Notes under the pieces: model-generated
Database searches by the model: none
What the model saw: the letters and a program-made list of their open reading frames with translations, nothing else
Told to the model about the DNA's origin: nothing
Virus record (IMG/VR): IMGVR_UViG_3300044302_002955
Span: 1 to 20,770 of that record
Direction: 5' to 3' (one strand)
Source: a virus
DNA length: 20,770 nt
Translations under genes and position numbers: made by a program
In this document: in pieces, positions 8,506 to 18,000 of the stretch
Layout: the number at the start of each line of letters is the position of its first letter
How positions within the stretch are numbered: position 1 is the stretch's first letter

Positions 8506-9204
8506 ATGACAGAACAGACTTTTCAGATGCATGTTATGCCGTCTGTGTTTGTTTTAGAAACAACCATGCCTCAAAGTATGATTGATTCTGTAAACGATTA
8601 CATGGATGAGTATAAAGAAAAGAAAGATAAACAATCTTTAAAACATTCATTGGTTGGACAAATACATAAAGGCGAACAGCTTTTATTAGACCATGAAGAT
8701 GAAAGAATGATTGAGTATAACAAGTTTGTTTGTAACTTAGGAGCTGATTATATAAATTATTTTGCTAGTTCAGGAGCTGGTATGAAACTTAAAAATCCTA
8801 AACAAGTAAGAATAGACGAAACTTGGTCAGTGCATAGTTATGATGGAGACTATAATCCTATACATGACCATGGTACTAAAACAATAATGGGAATATCTAC
8901 TACTGCTTGGACTAAAGTTCCTAAACAAATAGGAGCTAAAGCAGAAGCTAACACACCTACATATTCGCTGTATAACGAATCTGGACACAGTGATGGCTGT
9001 ATATCATTTCAATATGGAATGAACTCAGTTTTAGATTCAGAAAGACTAAGACCACCACAGTCATTTGTAATGACACCAGAGGTAGGTAAATTATTAGTAT
9101 TTCCTTCTTGGTTACAACACATGGTGTACCCATTTAAAGGAGAAGGAGAAAGAAGAACAATAGCTTCCAACTTAAATTGTTGGGACATAATAGAAGAAGA
9201 ATAA
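8506..9204 (+). CDS. 2-oxoglutarate/Fe(II)-dependent oxygenase (prolyl-hydroxylase-like)
   Basis: A 232-residue member of the 2OG-Fe(II) oxygenase superfamily, closest in pattern to the 2OG-FeII_Oxy_5 type common in marine phages. Visible motifs: WSVHSYDGDYNPIHDHGT with candidate iron ligands H120, D121 or H122; the late GKLLVFPSWLQHMVYPF strand with the distal iron His H205; and GERRTIASNLN, where R216 or R217 would bind the 2OG carboxylate. Such enzymes use 2OG and O2 to hydroxylate a substrate, giving succinate and CO2. The substrate is not visible. Position between the fibre and internal virion genes suggests a late role, such as hydroxylating a phage virion protein, but host proteins or nucleic acid are also possible. 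It starts directly after the tandem stops of the preceding gene. Confidence 0.82.
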   Translation: MTEQTFQMHVMPSVFVLETTMPQSMIDSVNDYMDEYKEKKDKQSLKHSLVGQIHKGEQLLLDHEDERMIEYNKFVCNLGADYINYFASSGAGMKLKNPKQVRIDETWSVHSYDGDYNPIHDHGTKTIMGISTTAWTKVPKQIGAKAEANTPTYSLYNESGHSDGCISFQYGMNSVLDSERLRPPQSFVMTPEVGKLLVFPSWLQHMVYPFKGEGERRTIASNLNCWDIIEEE

Positions 9205-9205
9205 T

Positions 9206-9469
9206 ATGGAATTTACACCTTATCTAGTTTGGAATGTAATTATTACATTAGTAGTAGCTCCGTTGTTATATAACATTAGACAAAATACTGCAGAGCTAAA
9301 AAGACAAGACATATTATTAAATAAAACTAGAGAAGACATAGCTAAAAATTATGTAACTAAAATAGAGGTCAAAGACGAAATGGAACAAGTAATGGATAGA
9401 TTAGAAAAACTAGGAGAAAAAATCGATAAGATTTTTGAAATGATTTATAACAAGGGTAAAAGTGGCTAA
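9206..9469 (+). CDS. Small membrane-anchored coiled-coil protein
   Basis: An 87-residue protein with one N-terminal hydrophobic helix (residues about 6-23, YLVWNVIITLVVAPLLY) followed by a long charged coiled coil rich in Glu, Lys and Asp (DEMEQVMDRLEKLGEKIDKIFEMI). There is no lipobox. The design, a single helix then a helix reaching into the cytoplasm or periplasm, occurs in phage holins, antiholins and inner-membrane spanins. A second protein of similar design lies at 19753 in the lysis cassette. One base separates it from the oxygenase stop; its stop overlaps the next tiny frame. Function is not decided by the sequence. Confidence 0.65.
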   Translation: MEFTPYLVWNVIITLVVAPLLYNIRQNTAELKRQDILLNKTREDIAKNYVTKIEVKDEMEQVMDRLEKLGEKIDKIFEMIYNKGKSG

Positions 9470-9572
9470 GAAAAAAGGTAAAGGAGTAGCGGTATTAATT
9501 GCTATAGGCGAGCCTTCTAAGCTTTTAAAAACTATAAAAAGTAGGAAAAAGAAAAATGGCAAGAAAAAATAA
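9462..9572 (+). CDS. Tiny Lys-rich ORF, 36 aa, GTG start
   Basis: A 36-codon frame starting at GTG, overlapping the end of the preceding gene by 8 bases and the start of the next by 17. It encodes a protein with Lys-rich ends and a short hydrophobic centre (GVAVLIAIGEPSKLL). It covers the only gap in this part of the operon, and a weak AAGGG lies upstream. Short basic proteins like this occur in marine phage structural regions, but there is no family evidence here and the frame may be chance. Confidence 0.4.
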   Translation: MAKKKGKGVAVLIAIGEPSKLLKTIKSRKKKNGKKK

Positions 9573-11775
9573 AAACAAAAGAACAAGAACAGTATCTGAA
9601 AGAGCTGACTATAGACAAGGTGGTTCTGTTTCAAGAACACAATATGCTAATGGTAATGTAGTAGATGAAAATTTTGTACCGCCAAAACCAGAAGGTTTAG
9701 ACCCTTCTTTTGGAGCAGTACCTAGAGATGAAAAAACAGGTTTACCTTTACCGGGTGCAGCCGTAGGTACACCAGACCCTTCTTTTGGAGCAGTTCCTAG
9801 AGATGAAAAAATAAAAGGAGAAGACTTTACTATGTCTACTTTTGGTGCTACTGAACCAAGATTCGGAGATTATGATAGAGATGAACCACCTAGAAATGGT
9901 GAACCAGACCCTACACCGCCGCCAACACCAGCTCCTACACCGGCACCAACACCAGCACCTACACCGGCACCTACACCGGCACCGACACCAGCTCCAGAAG
10001 AAAGTGCTTTAAGAGAACAAATAGCAGCCCAAGCTAGAGGTGAGATGCCAGAAACTGTAACTATACCTGATGCTATTAAAGTTGATGAAAGTATTGCACA
10101 AGAAGTTACAACCATGCCAGAACCAACGACAGTTGAATATGAAGAAACTGTTGGAGTTCCTGATGAAATAGTTAGTACCATTAATGAGGTAGCAAAAGCT
10201 GAAGGACCAATAGAAGCTAAAGTTTCAACTATTGCAGAAATATTAAAGGTTTCTGAAGATGTTGCTGTTAAAATAGCTCAAGGAGAAATAAGACCTGAAA
10301 ATCTAGCAAATGAAATAAAAGTTGCTAGAGTTCAAAATATTCAAGCTGCTACAGTAGAAATAAAAGAAGGAGCTGTAATGGAAGCCGTTAAAGGACAATT
10401 AAGTCCAGAGGCTAAAGCAAAAGCAGTTAGAAATGTTGGTACTACTTTAGCAAGAGTTACCAGAGCTAAAAAACAATTAAGAAATGCTGGTTTATCTGAA
10501 GAAGATATTACAGAGCTTGGAGATGACCCTGAAGCTCTTGAAGATAGACTAACAGATTTTACTGAACAACAAAGAGGTGTTATAGCAGGATTACCTGAAG
10601 AAGCTTTAGTATCTAATCAACTTGATAGTTTACTTAATGGTCTTGAAGAAGGTGAAATACCTATGTGGGCTAGACCTGCTGTAGCTAGTGTTGAAGCTAT
10701 GTTAGCTCAAAGAGGCTTATCAGTTTCTACTGTAGGTAAAGAAAATTTAATAAATACTATTATTCAATCTTCTATTCCATTAGCTCAAGCAAACGCTCAA
10801 GCTATACAAACTTCAGTAACACAACAAAGAGGAATTGAAGCTCAAGCAGCTGAAGCAGATGCACAAAGAAGACAGCAAGTTGCTTTAACAAATGCTAGTA
10901 ATGTTTTCCAAATGGACATGGCTCAGTTTAGTGCTGACCAACAAACAGCTTTATCTAATAGTAAATTTTTACAAACTGTTAGTTTAACCGAAGCTAGTAA
11001 TAGACAGCAAGTAGCTATACAAAATGCTTTACTAACTTCACAAGCTAATTTAGCTGATGCAAACTTTGCTCAACAAAGTCAAATACAAAACGCTCAATCA
11101 TTTTTACAAATGGATATGGCTAATTTAAGTGCAGAACAACAAAGTTATATGATAGAAGCACAACAAGAACAACAAAGAATATTATCTAATCAAGCTGCAG
11201 AAAACACTAGAAGACAATTTAATGCTACTTCAGATATGCAAGTAGAACAATTTAATTCTAATTTGGCTGCTCAAGTAGAGCAATTTAATGCTCAACAAAC
11301 CAATGCAGTTAATCAATTTAATGCTACACAAAGAAACGCAGCACAAGCTAGAGATACTCAAAGAGCAGCTGATGTAAATAAATTTAATGCTCAGCTAAGA
11401 ACTCAAATTGCTGAGTTTAATGCTAATCAAGATTTTGCTAGAAATCAATGGAACTCACAAAATAGAGCAGCGGTTGAAGCTTCTAATGTTCAGTGGAGAA
11501 GGCAAAGCAATACTGCTAATACAGCAGCTCAAAATGCTATTAATATGCAAAACGCTATGAATGCTTTTAACATGTCACAAACTGCTCTTTCATATATGTG
11601 GCAGGAATTAAGAGATAATGCTGATTATGATTTTAGAACAAGTGAAAATGAAAAAAATAGAATATCTCAATTAGTCGCTACTGCTTTAGCTTCTGACCCA
11701 AGCAGATATGGTAGTGGTTTATCAGCAATAGAAAATTTAATAGGGATAATAACAGGACCAATAGGGGATACATAA
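9556..11775 (+). CDS. Internal virion-like protein with Pro-rich linker and hendecad coiled coil
   Basis: A 739-residue protein in four parts. (1) A basic N-terminus with YRQGGSV and three copies of a DPSFGAVPRDEK-like motif (9700, 9775 and a degenerate one at 9853). (2) A PTPAP linker, residues 119-147. (3) An acidic helical middle, about 150-400. (4) A long Gln/Asn/Ala-rich helical part, including nine uninterrupted 11-residue repeats of type QFNAxxxxxVE (residues 554-652) and two FQMDMA/LQMDMA segments 66 residues apart. No enzyme motif is visible. Elongated helical repeats, absence of signal peptide and position ahead of two large virion-type genes suggest an internal virion or ejection protein (a T7 gp14-gp16 class role), but a tail-associated structural role is equally possible. 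Confidence 0.6.
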   Translation: MARKNKNKRTRTVSERADYRQGGSVSRTQYANGNVVDENFVPPKPEGLDPSFGAVPRDEKTGLPLPGAAVGTPDPSFGAVPRDEKIKGEDFTMSTFGATEPRFGDYDRDEPPRNGEPDPTPPPTPAPTPAPTPAPTPAPTPAPTPAPEESALREQIAAQARGEMPETVTIPDAIKVDESIAQEVTTMPEPTTVEYEETVGVPDEIVSTINEVAKAEGPIEAKVSTIAEILKVSEDVAVKIAQGEIRPENLANEIKVARVQNIQAATVEIKEGAVMEAVKGQLSPEAKAKAVRNVGTTLARVTRAKKQLRNAGLSEEDITELGDDPEALEDRLTDFTEQQRGVIAGLPEEALVSNQLDSLLNGLEEGEIPMWARPAVASVEAMLAQRGLSVSTVGKENLINTIIQSSIPLAQANAQAIQTSVTQQRGIEAQAAEADAQRRQQVALTNASNVFQMDMAQFSADQQTALSNSKFLQTVSLTEASNRQQVAIQNALLTSQANLADANFAQQSQIQNAQSFLQMDMANLSAEQQSYMIEAQQEQQRILSNQAAENTRRQFNATSDMQVEQFNSNLAAQVEQFNAQQTNAVNQFNATQRNAAQARDTQRAADVNKFNAQLRTQIAEFNANQDFARNQWNSQNRAAVEASNVQWRRQSNTANTAAQNAINMQNAMNAFNMSQTALSYMWQELRDNADYDFRTSENEKNRISQLVATALASDPSRYGSGLSAIENLIGIITGPIGDT
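9910..9996 (+). repeat. Pro-Thr-Pro-Ala linker (12-bp repeat)
   Basis: A tract encoding PTPPPTPA followed by repeated PTPA units, 29 residues in all. The 12-bp units differ slightly at the third base. It separates the basic, motif-bearing N-terminus from the helical body of the 739-residue protein and is probably an extended flexible linker. Confidence 0.85.
11215..11511 (+). repeat. Nine 11-residue (hendecad) repeats
   Basis: Nine contiguous 33-bp in-frame units, typical forms QFNATSDMQVE, QFNSNLAAQVE, QFNAQQTNAVN, KFNAQLRTQIA, EFNANQDFARN. The (Q/K/E)FNA core recurs in most units and is lost in unit 5 (ARDTQRAADVN). A strict 11-residue period is the signature of a hendecad, slightly right-handed coiled coil. 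Confidence 0.8.
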
Positions 11776-11776
11776 A

Positions 11777-12598
11777 ATGGGATTTTTAAGAAAAATAGTT
11801 AAAAAAGTAAAAAAAGGCGTAAAAAACGTAGTCAGAGGAGTTAAAAAAGTTTTTAAAAAAATTACAAGCAGTAAGGCATTAAAAGCTATAGCACTCATAG
11901 GAGCAGCTATTGTAACAGGAGGAGCCTTTGTAGGAGCTTATGGAGGTACTTTAGCTAGTTCAACAGTTGGAAGTTGGTTGGCTAGTACATCAGCTAAGAT
12001 TTTAGCAACCCCAGTAGTAGGAACATTAGCAACTCCTTTTAAATGGTTAGGTGCGGCAGCAGGAACAGGAGCTGGTAAAGTAACAGACTTCTTAGGTTTT
12101 ACAAGTGAAGCAGGAAGATTAAATCTAGATAAAATAGCTTTTGACCCTGTTAATAAAGGATATCTAAATATTGAAACAGGACAACCTTTAACTCCTACAG
12201 AAGTAGCTAATTTACCTTCTTCATTTAAAGATACAGCACAAGTGTCTGGTTCTTATTTAGATTCTAGTGGTAAAATTGTTAGGGGAGGAGACAAAGTTGA
12301 AATGCCAGAACAAACAGGATTTTTTGATACAAAAACAGGTCAATTTGTTAAAGAGGCAGCTTTTAGTATGGGTCAAACTTATATTGAATCAGAACTACAA
12401 CCTGAACAACAAAGAATGGGAGATGCTGCTGGTTTGTCTCAAGCAGGCGGTATAAATATGCAACCATTACAGGTAGCTTATGCTCAGCCTGTAGTTAATA
12501 TAGGTGATGCTTATAGTAATTTAAGTTATGGAACTGGTGATATAGGCTATTTAGCTAGTGATTTATATAGACAACAAACAATAGGAGCAACAGCATAA
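11777..12598 (+). CDS. Cationic amphipathic / membrane-active virion-like protein
   Basis: A 273-residue protein with an AGGGGA ribosome binding site at 11763-11768. The first 35 residues are extremely Lys/Arg-rich and amphipathic (FLRKIVKKVKKGVKNVVRGV). A hydrophobic Gly/Ala-rich stretch follows (residues about 39-60, KAIALIGAAIVTGGAFVGAYGG), then further Gly/Ala/Thr-rich segments to about residue 110. The C-terminal half is polar and Gln-rich. This cationic-then-hydrophobic layout recurs in marine podovirus virion genes and fits a protein that inserts into or crosses the host membrane during DNA ejection. Its stop overlaps the ATG of the next gene by one base. No enzyme motif; function inferred from composition and position. 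Confidence 0.6.
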   Translation: MGFLRKIVKKVKKGVKNVVRGVKKVFKKITSSKALKAIALIGAAIVTGGAFVGAYGGTLASSTVGSWLASTSAKILATPVVGTLATPFKWLGAAAGTGAGKVTDFLGFTSEAGRLNLDKIAFDPVNKGYLNIETGQPLTPTEVANLPSSFKDTAQVSGSYLDSSGKIVRGGDKVEMPEQTGFFDTKTGQFVKEAAFSMGQTYIESELQPEQQRMGDAAGLSQAGGINMQPLQVAYAQPVVNIGDAYSNLSYGTGDIGYLASDLYRQQTIGATA

Positions 12599-13323
12599 TG
12601 ATGGAGAAAAAAGAATTAAGACCCGGAAGACCTGTAGTAGAAAGTACTGTTTCAGGAGCCGTAGAAAAAATACTTATAGATGCAGCAGATGCTGGTGTTA
12701 CTTTAGATGATATTAAAGAAGAACCTAAAGTAAGAGGAGAAGCTAAAGAAAGCCAAGAAAATTTAGATAAATTAGTAGAATTAAAATCTAAGGGTAGTTC
12801 TATTCCGGGACAAGCATTAACTAATAGTCCAGAACAACCTTACCCGTGGGAACAACCGGCAGAGTTTGCTAATCCGAGAGAAGCAATAGATTCTGTTTTA
12901 GCTAAATTATTACAACCAGAAGCTGCTAAAGAAATTATTAATGCTTTATCAGAGGGAGCTAGTGTTGGAGACTTAGCCATATCTATTACTTATTCTCAAT
13001 TTGTTGAAGGTAAAATAAATCCAGACAGTATGATGTTAATGGTAGAACCTTTAATGTATTTAATTATGGGTATTGGTGATGAAGCTAATATTAAATACAA
13101 TATTGATAATGATGATATAGACGAAGGAGAGGAAGAAGAAATAAAAAGTAAGCTTCAAGAATTTAATAATATTTTTGAGCAAATAAAATCAGGAGCTATG
13201 TCTAAAGAAATTGAACCAGAAAAAGCTGAAGCAGTAGTTGAAAAATCATTATTAGATAAAGTTAAAGAAGCCGGTCCAGAAATTAGACAAAGTTTATTAG
13301 CAAGAGAGGAAAACAATGAGTGA
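12598..13323 (+). CDS. Conserved marine phage virion-type protein, 241 aa
   Basis: Starts at the first of two tandem ATGs, overlapping the previous stop. After a basic N-terminus the protein has a SIPGQALTNSPEQPYPWEQP segment, then a helical domain (REAIDSVLAKLL to MYLIMGIGDEANIKYNID, residues about 98-165) with moderately hydrophobic helices, an acidic run (DEGEEEEI) and a charged C-terminal helix. The PGQ-LTN-P-PYPWE pattern and the following MLMVEPLMYLIM segment remind me of structural proteins in marine T4-like cyanophages; this is from memory and unverified. The context suggests a virion component. It overlaps the next gene by eight bases. Confidence 0.6.
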   Translation: MMEKKELRPGRPVVESTVSGAVEKILIDAADAGVTLDDIKEEPKVRGEAKESQENLDKLVELKSKGSSIPGQALTNSPEQPYPWEQPAEFANPREAIDSVLAKLLQPEAAKEIINALSEGASVGDLAISITYSQFVEGKINPDSMMLMVEPLMYLIMGIGDEANIKYNIDNDDIDEGEEEEIKSKLQEFNNIFEQIKSGAMSKEIEPEKAEAVVEKSLLDKVKEAGPEIRQSLLAREENNE

Positions 13324-15091
13324 TTATTTAAAAGATTCAAGCTATGGTCAATTAGCTAGTAGTTTATTAGGAAAACAAAAAAGCTCTAAAAAACGAGATT
13401 TTGTATACAGTTTAATAGGTGGCTTTTTACAGAATAGACAAAGAAAATTAAAGGAAGGAGTAACATCTTCGTTAGAAGCTTTAAATTTAGAATACGATGC
13501 TGTCTTTAAAGGTAATGAAAGTAGATATAGAAAGGCTGATACCGACAGAGCTTTATATGAATCTTATCAAAAAGATATTGGTGAAGGTGACAAAAATACA
13601 GTTTTAGTACAAAAAGCTATAGAATTATTTAATAAAGACCCTTCAATTATGGCTGCAGGTAAAAATTATAGTATGATTTCTTCTTTAGACGAAGAATCAA
13701 GAAAAAAAGCAGACGAACTTTATAAGGGTTATCTGGAAGAAGCAAAAATATTTTTTACAGAATTAGGTGAAACTCCAGAAATAACTGCATTAACTTTTCA
13801 AGATTATAATGAAGCGTTTGTAAATGAATATAAAGCTAAATATAATGCTTTAAAGGATGACCCCGCTAAACAAAGTTTATTAGCAAGCTGGGCAGACAAA
13901 CTTTTTCCTAATTCTTTTGACCGTAAAAGAGCTGAGCTTTCATTAGCTATTACAAACGCTGAAGAAAAAACAAAAATTATTGAAGATAATAGTTTAAATT
14001 ATATTAAGCCTAACGAAGAAGTTGAAGCAGAAAATTTATCAGCAGAAGTTAGTTCTGTAAATAATATAAGTCAAATTAATAATTTAGATACGTTTTATTC
14101 TCAGGAAGAAAGATTTAAATTAGATAAAGATACTTTTACTAAAAAAGTAGCAGCACCCGGACATGTTATTACACTAGACGATTTAAATAACGCAGCTTTA
14201 TATGGCGTTAATTTACCGGGCTTATCTGGTTTTAATAATATTTTAGCTAGCGAAAGAGGTACATTATTTACAGCTTTAAGTAAAGTTAGAAAAAATAATG
14301 CAGAAGGGATAGACAATCTTACGGGTTTAAATGAATTAGAACAAAGAATTTATTTTAGAGCTATTGGAACTACTGCGGAAGCAGAAGAAGCTACAGACCT
14401 TAGATTAATAGTAGCAAGAAAACAAGTAGCAGAATTAACAGCTCCTTATAGAGCAAATCTTAAAACTCCTGAAGAATACGAAAACGACTTGCAAGACAAA
14501 GATTACATGAAAGGTAAAGAAACTGAAATTGTTGCTATAGTTGAAGGTCTTGTTAAAAATGAAAATCTTCCGTCAAGTTATGAAAACTTTTTAGATTTAC
14601 TTGATAGTGATTTGTATTTTGATGAAAAAGAAATAGGACGTGGCGGTTTTCTTTACATGGGAAAAGATTATGCTACCGACGCTCCTAAACAACTTTTTTT
14701 ACAAAGTACTGTTAGAACTATGCAAGAATTAATAGAAAGCAACCCCGCCTATGCTGGTAGAGACGGATATCTGAAAGCTATTATAGATGCAGTTAAATTT
14801 CAATTAAGTGGTTTTCAAGAAAGAGAATATGGAACTTTTGGTGGTAGAAACTTTAGTTATGAACCAACTGACTTAGAGTTTTTTAATATAACAAATAAAG
14901 AAAAATTAAATGAAAATGACGCTAATACTTTAGTTTCTATTCTTAATAATAAAAGTTATCCTCAATATATATTAGGAGAAGACGGGGTAACTCCTGTTTT
15001 TAGTAGAACTCCCGGTAATGCTATTGAACAAAGTAATTATAGATTTTTTTATACTACAGCTGGGTGGAAGTTTGAAGTAATCGGAGATTAA
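13316..15091 (+). CDS. Internal virion-like protein, 591 aa
   Basis: Has an AGAGAGGA ribosome binding site at 13303-13310, inside the end of the preceding gene. The protein is soluble-looking, charged and mostly helical, beginning with a short Gly/Ser/Lys-rich segment (SYGQLASSLLGKQKSSKKRD) followed by a moderately hydrophobic FVYSLIGGFL. No catalytic motif, signal peptide or strong coiled-coil repeat was recognised. Size and position just before the largest virion-type gene match the middle internal core protein in short-tailed phages (a T7 gp15-like role), but that is positional inference only. One base separates it from the next gene. Confidence 0.6.
   Translation: MSDYLKDSSYGQLASSLLGKQKSSKKRDFVYSLIGGFLQNRQRKLKEGVTSSLEALNLEYDAVFKGNESRYRKADTDRALYESYQKDIGEGDKNTVLVQKAIELFNKDPSIMAAGKNYSMISSLDEESRKKADELYKGYLEEAKIFFTELGETPEITALTFQDYNEAFVNEYKAKYNALKDDPAKQSLLASWADKLFPNSFDRKRAELSLAITNAEEKTKIIEDNSLNYIKPNEEVEAENLSAEVSSVNNISQINNLDTFYSQEERFKLDKDTFTKKVAAPGHVITLDDLNNAALYGVNLPGLSGFNNILASERGTLFTALSKVRKNNAEGIDNLTGLNELEQRIYFRAIGTTAEAEEATDLRLIVARKQVAELTAPYRANLKTPEEYENDLQDKDYMKGKETEIVAIVEGLVKNENLPSSYENFLDLLDSDLYFDEKEIGRGGFLYMGKDYATDAPKQLFLQSTVRTMQELIESNPAYAGRDGYLKAIIDAVKFQLSGFQEREYGTFGGRNFSYEPTDLEFFNITNKEKLNENDANTLVSILNNKSYPQYILGEDGVTPVFSRTPGNAIEQSNYRFFYTTAGWKFEVIGD
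15083..15086 (+). promoter_or_regulatory. RBS supporting a TTG start
   Basis: GGAG six bases before the TTG at 15093, within the end of the previous gene. No ATG lies near the beginning of the following frame, so this site supports TTG initiation of the 1197-residue protein. Confidence 0.55.
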
Positions 15092-15092
15092 T

Positions 15093-18000
15093 TTGTCAAT
15101 CAGAAATAATTATTTTAGCGGAGAGAGTAGAAGTTTACCTTTAATACAGCAAGTAGAACAAACTTATACTCTCAATGACCTTAGAAATGACGATGAATTT
15201 AATGAGGTAACTACAAGATTTTTACAATCTATTGGTGAGGGAAGTAGACCAGACGATTTATTTGGTTATTTTAGGGGTAATGAATATAATATTGGAGATG
15301 CTTTACAGGCTTATTCAGCTACTGAAGACTTTACTGAACAAGATAAAAAAGATTATATTTATTTACAGAATAAATTTAATAATGCTAATGTTGGAGACTG
15401 GATAGAATGGATTAGAACAGCAGGAGACATTGGACAAGAATTAATAACAGACCCTACTTTAATTGCTAGTGCTTTATTAATTCCTTGGTCTGGCGGTACT
15501 TCTTTAGCTGGTCGTATAGCTACTGGAAAAGCCGTTACAACAGCTTTAAAAAAACTAGGTAATCCTTTAATTTCTCAAGGACTTACTAAAACTTTATCAG
15601 CAACTGGTCAAGTTTTAAAAAGCCCTTTATCAGCAAGAGCTACTCATGCTCTTGTAGGTGCAGAAGGTGCTTTGTGGGGTTCTTCTTATGATTTCTTAAA
15701 ACAACAAAGAGAAATAAATTTAGGTCAAAGAGATGAATATGATGTATATTCTACTTTAACAACAGGAGCATTAGGAGGAGTTTTAGGCTATGGAGCTTCT
15801 TTTGGTATTAGACATCTTGCTAATACACCTAGTTACCTTCGTTCTATTGAATCAAAAAGACTTGCACGAATAGACAATAATTCTAATTATAAAGCTTCTG
15901 ATTATACTTTACTTGAAAAGGGTGCTGAGTTAGGTCTTAGAGCATTAAATTTATTTACCAAGCCTACTTCTGCTTTTTTAATTAAAGCTAAAAGGTCTAA
16001 AACTTTACAAAACCTTATGAAAATATTTAGGTATGATTCTTTAAAGCCTATGGCAGCTGAAAAAGCTGGCACTACTCCTAGACTAGGAGATGACTATAAT
16101 CAAAGTTTATTATCTTTTATACACAACAGAATAGAAAAATTTCACAAAATTTTAGATGAAAATAAACTTCTTGAAAGTTTAAAAACAAAAGAAGTTATGC
16201 CTTTTTCTAAAGGTGCTTTAATAAATCCATTTAGAAGTAAAACCAAAAGAACTAGAGAATCTATTTTTCGTAAAACTAGACTTTCTGAAGAAACTAATGA
16301 TAAATTATGGACTTATTTAGTAACAGGAGAAAAAAAAGGTCTTAGTAAAGATATTATTAAAGCAGGCGATGAAATTAGAGCATTATTTGATGACATATTA
16401 AAAACAGGTAAAAAGGCAGGTTTAGATATAGGGGAGATAGAAAACTTTTTTCCTCGAGTTTGGTTATCAGATGCTTTACAAGAAAATAACACTTTATTTA
16501 TAAAAAAACTTGCTCGAGATGAGTTTGGTGGAGATGTAAGTAAAGCAAAAAAAGTTTTAGAAGATATGCTTGATTTAAATAAAACTGGAATCCGGGGTTT
16601 TGAAGGTACTTACCATAGCGCTGTTCATTTATCTTCTATAAAAGCAGAAAGAAAATTATTAAAAATAAAAGACGAAAATTACTCTCAATTTTTAGATAAA
16701 AATATTATGAATGTTGTTGAAGATTATATTTTTCAAGCAGGAAAATTAATTGTTAGAAAAGAAAAACTAGGAGAAGATGTTGCAGAATTTAGTAAACGTT
16801 GGATAAAACCAATACAAGATGAGTTAGGTAATGTAGAATTAAGTGCCAGAGAACTTAAAAAATTAGAACGAATTTATTTATTTACTACAGGACAAGCTGG
16901 TTATATAAATAATCCTTTAGGTAGATTTTTAAGTGATTTAACAGTTACAACTACTCAAACAGCCTTACTTCCTTTTGCTACAGTTACTTCTATAGCAGAA
17001 TTAGCTGTACCACTGTTACGAGGAGCTAAACCTATTTCATTTAAGTCTCGTGCAAAAGGAGAGTATTCTCAGGCTTTTACACAATCTTTTTGGGATACAA
17101 CTACAAGTTCTTTAGATATGTGGTGGAAGGACGTACAAAAAAGTATAGGTAAAGATGTACCTTTAGATGTTAGAAGTAAAAATTTAAGAGAATTAAATGC
17201 TTTTGGTAGAGCTGTAAATTTAGCTAAAGAAGATAGAGCGCAAGCTATTTTTGGACAAGCCCACGGTAAAAATTTTACTAAAATTCAAAATGTTTTTTTT
17301 AAAGGCATTTTATTACATGATTGGACTAGATATGTGCAATTAATTGGCTATGATTATGGTAAAGGTTTAATTTATAGAAATTTAAATGACCTTGTAAATG
17401 GTAAAAACTTAACTAAGTTACAAAAACAAAGAATAGCTGGTGAGCTTAATGAGCTTGGAGTAGATATTCAAAAAGGTGTACAATGGATTAAAAACGGAGC
17501 TGAACAAACTGATAATTTTTATTTACAAGATGTAAGAAAAGCAGCCTCAAGATATACAGATGAAGTTGTAATGAACCCAACAACTGCTGCTAATCAAAAA
17601 CCATTATTACATTCACAGCCCGCAACAAAATGGGCTTTTGGTTTATTAGGTTTTCCTACAGCTTATAGTAATACTGCTTTAAAAAATGCTGTTAGAGAAA
17701 TAACTAAAGATGCTAGATATAGTACCAACTTAAGTACACCTGCAGTTTTTACTGGTATTTTAATTTCAACAGCACTAGGAATAGCTGGTAATACAATAAG
17801 AACTAAAGGTAAAGCATTAGAAGAATATAATAGCGGTGAAAAACCTTTATGGTCAGATGATTTAAGTGCTACTGGTACTGACTCTGGTTTATTAAACGAC
17901 GCTTTACAAAGGTCAGGTTTATTTGGACCTTTTGAGTATTATGTTAGATTTAAACAAGCTAGAAAATATCAAAATGATATTACAGCAGCTTTAAGTACTT

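Noticed and set aside
9870-10181. Minus-strand frame encoding a run of Gly-Ala-Gly-Val
   Set aside because: Antisense of the PTPAP linker; a repeat artefact.
12267-12455. Alternative plus-strand frame within the 273-residue gene
   Set aside because: Overlaps the larger, well-placed gene out of frame and has no independent support.
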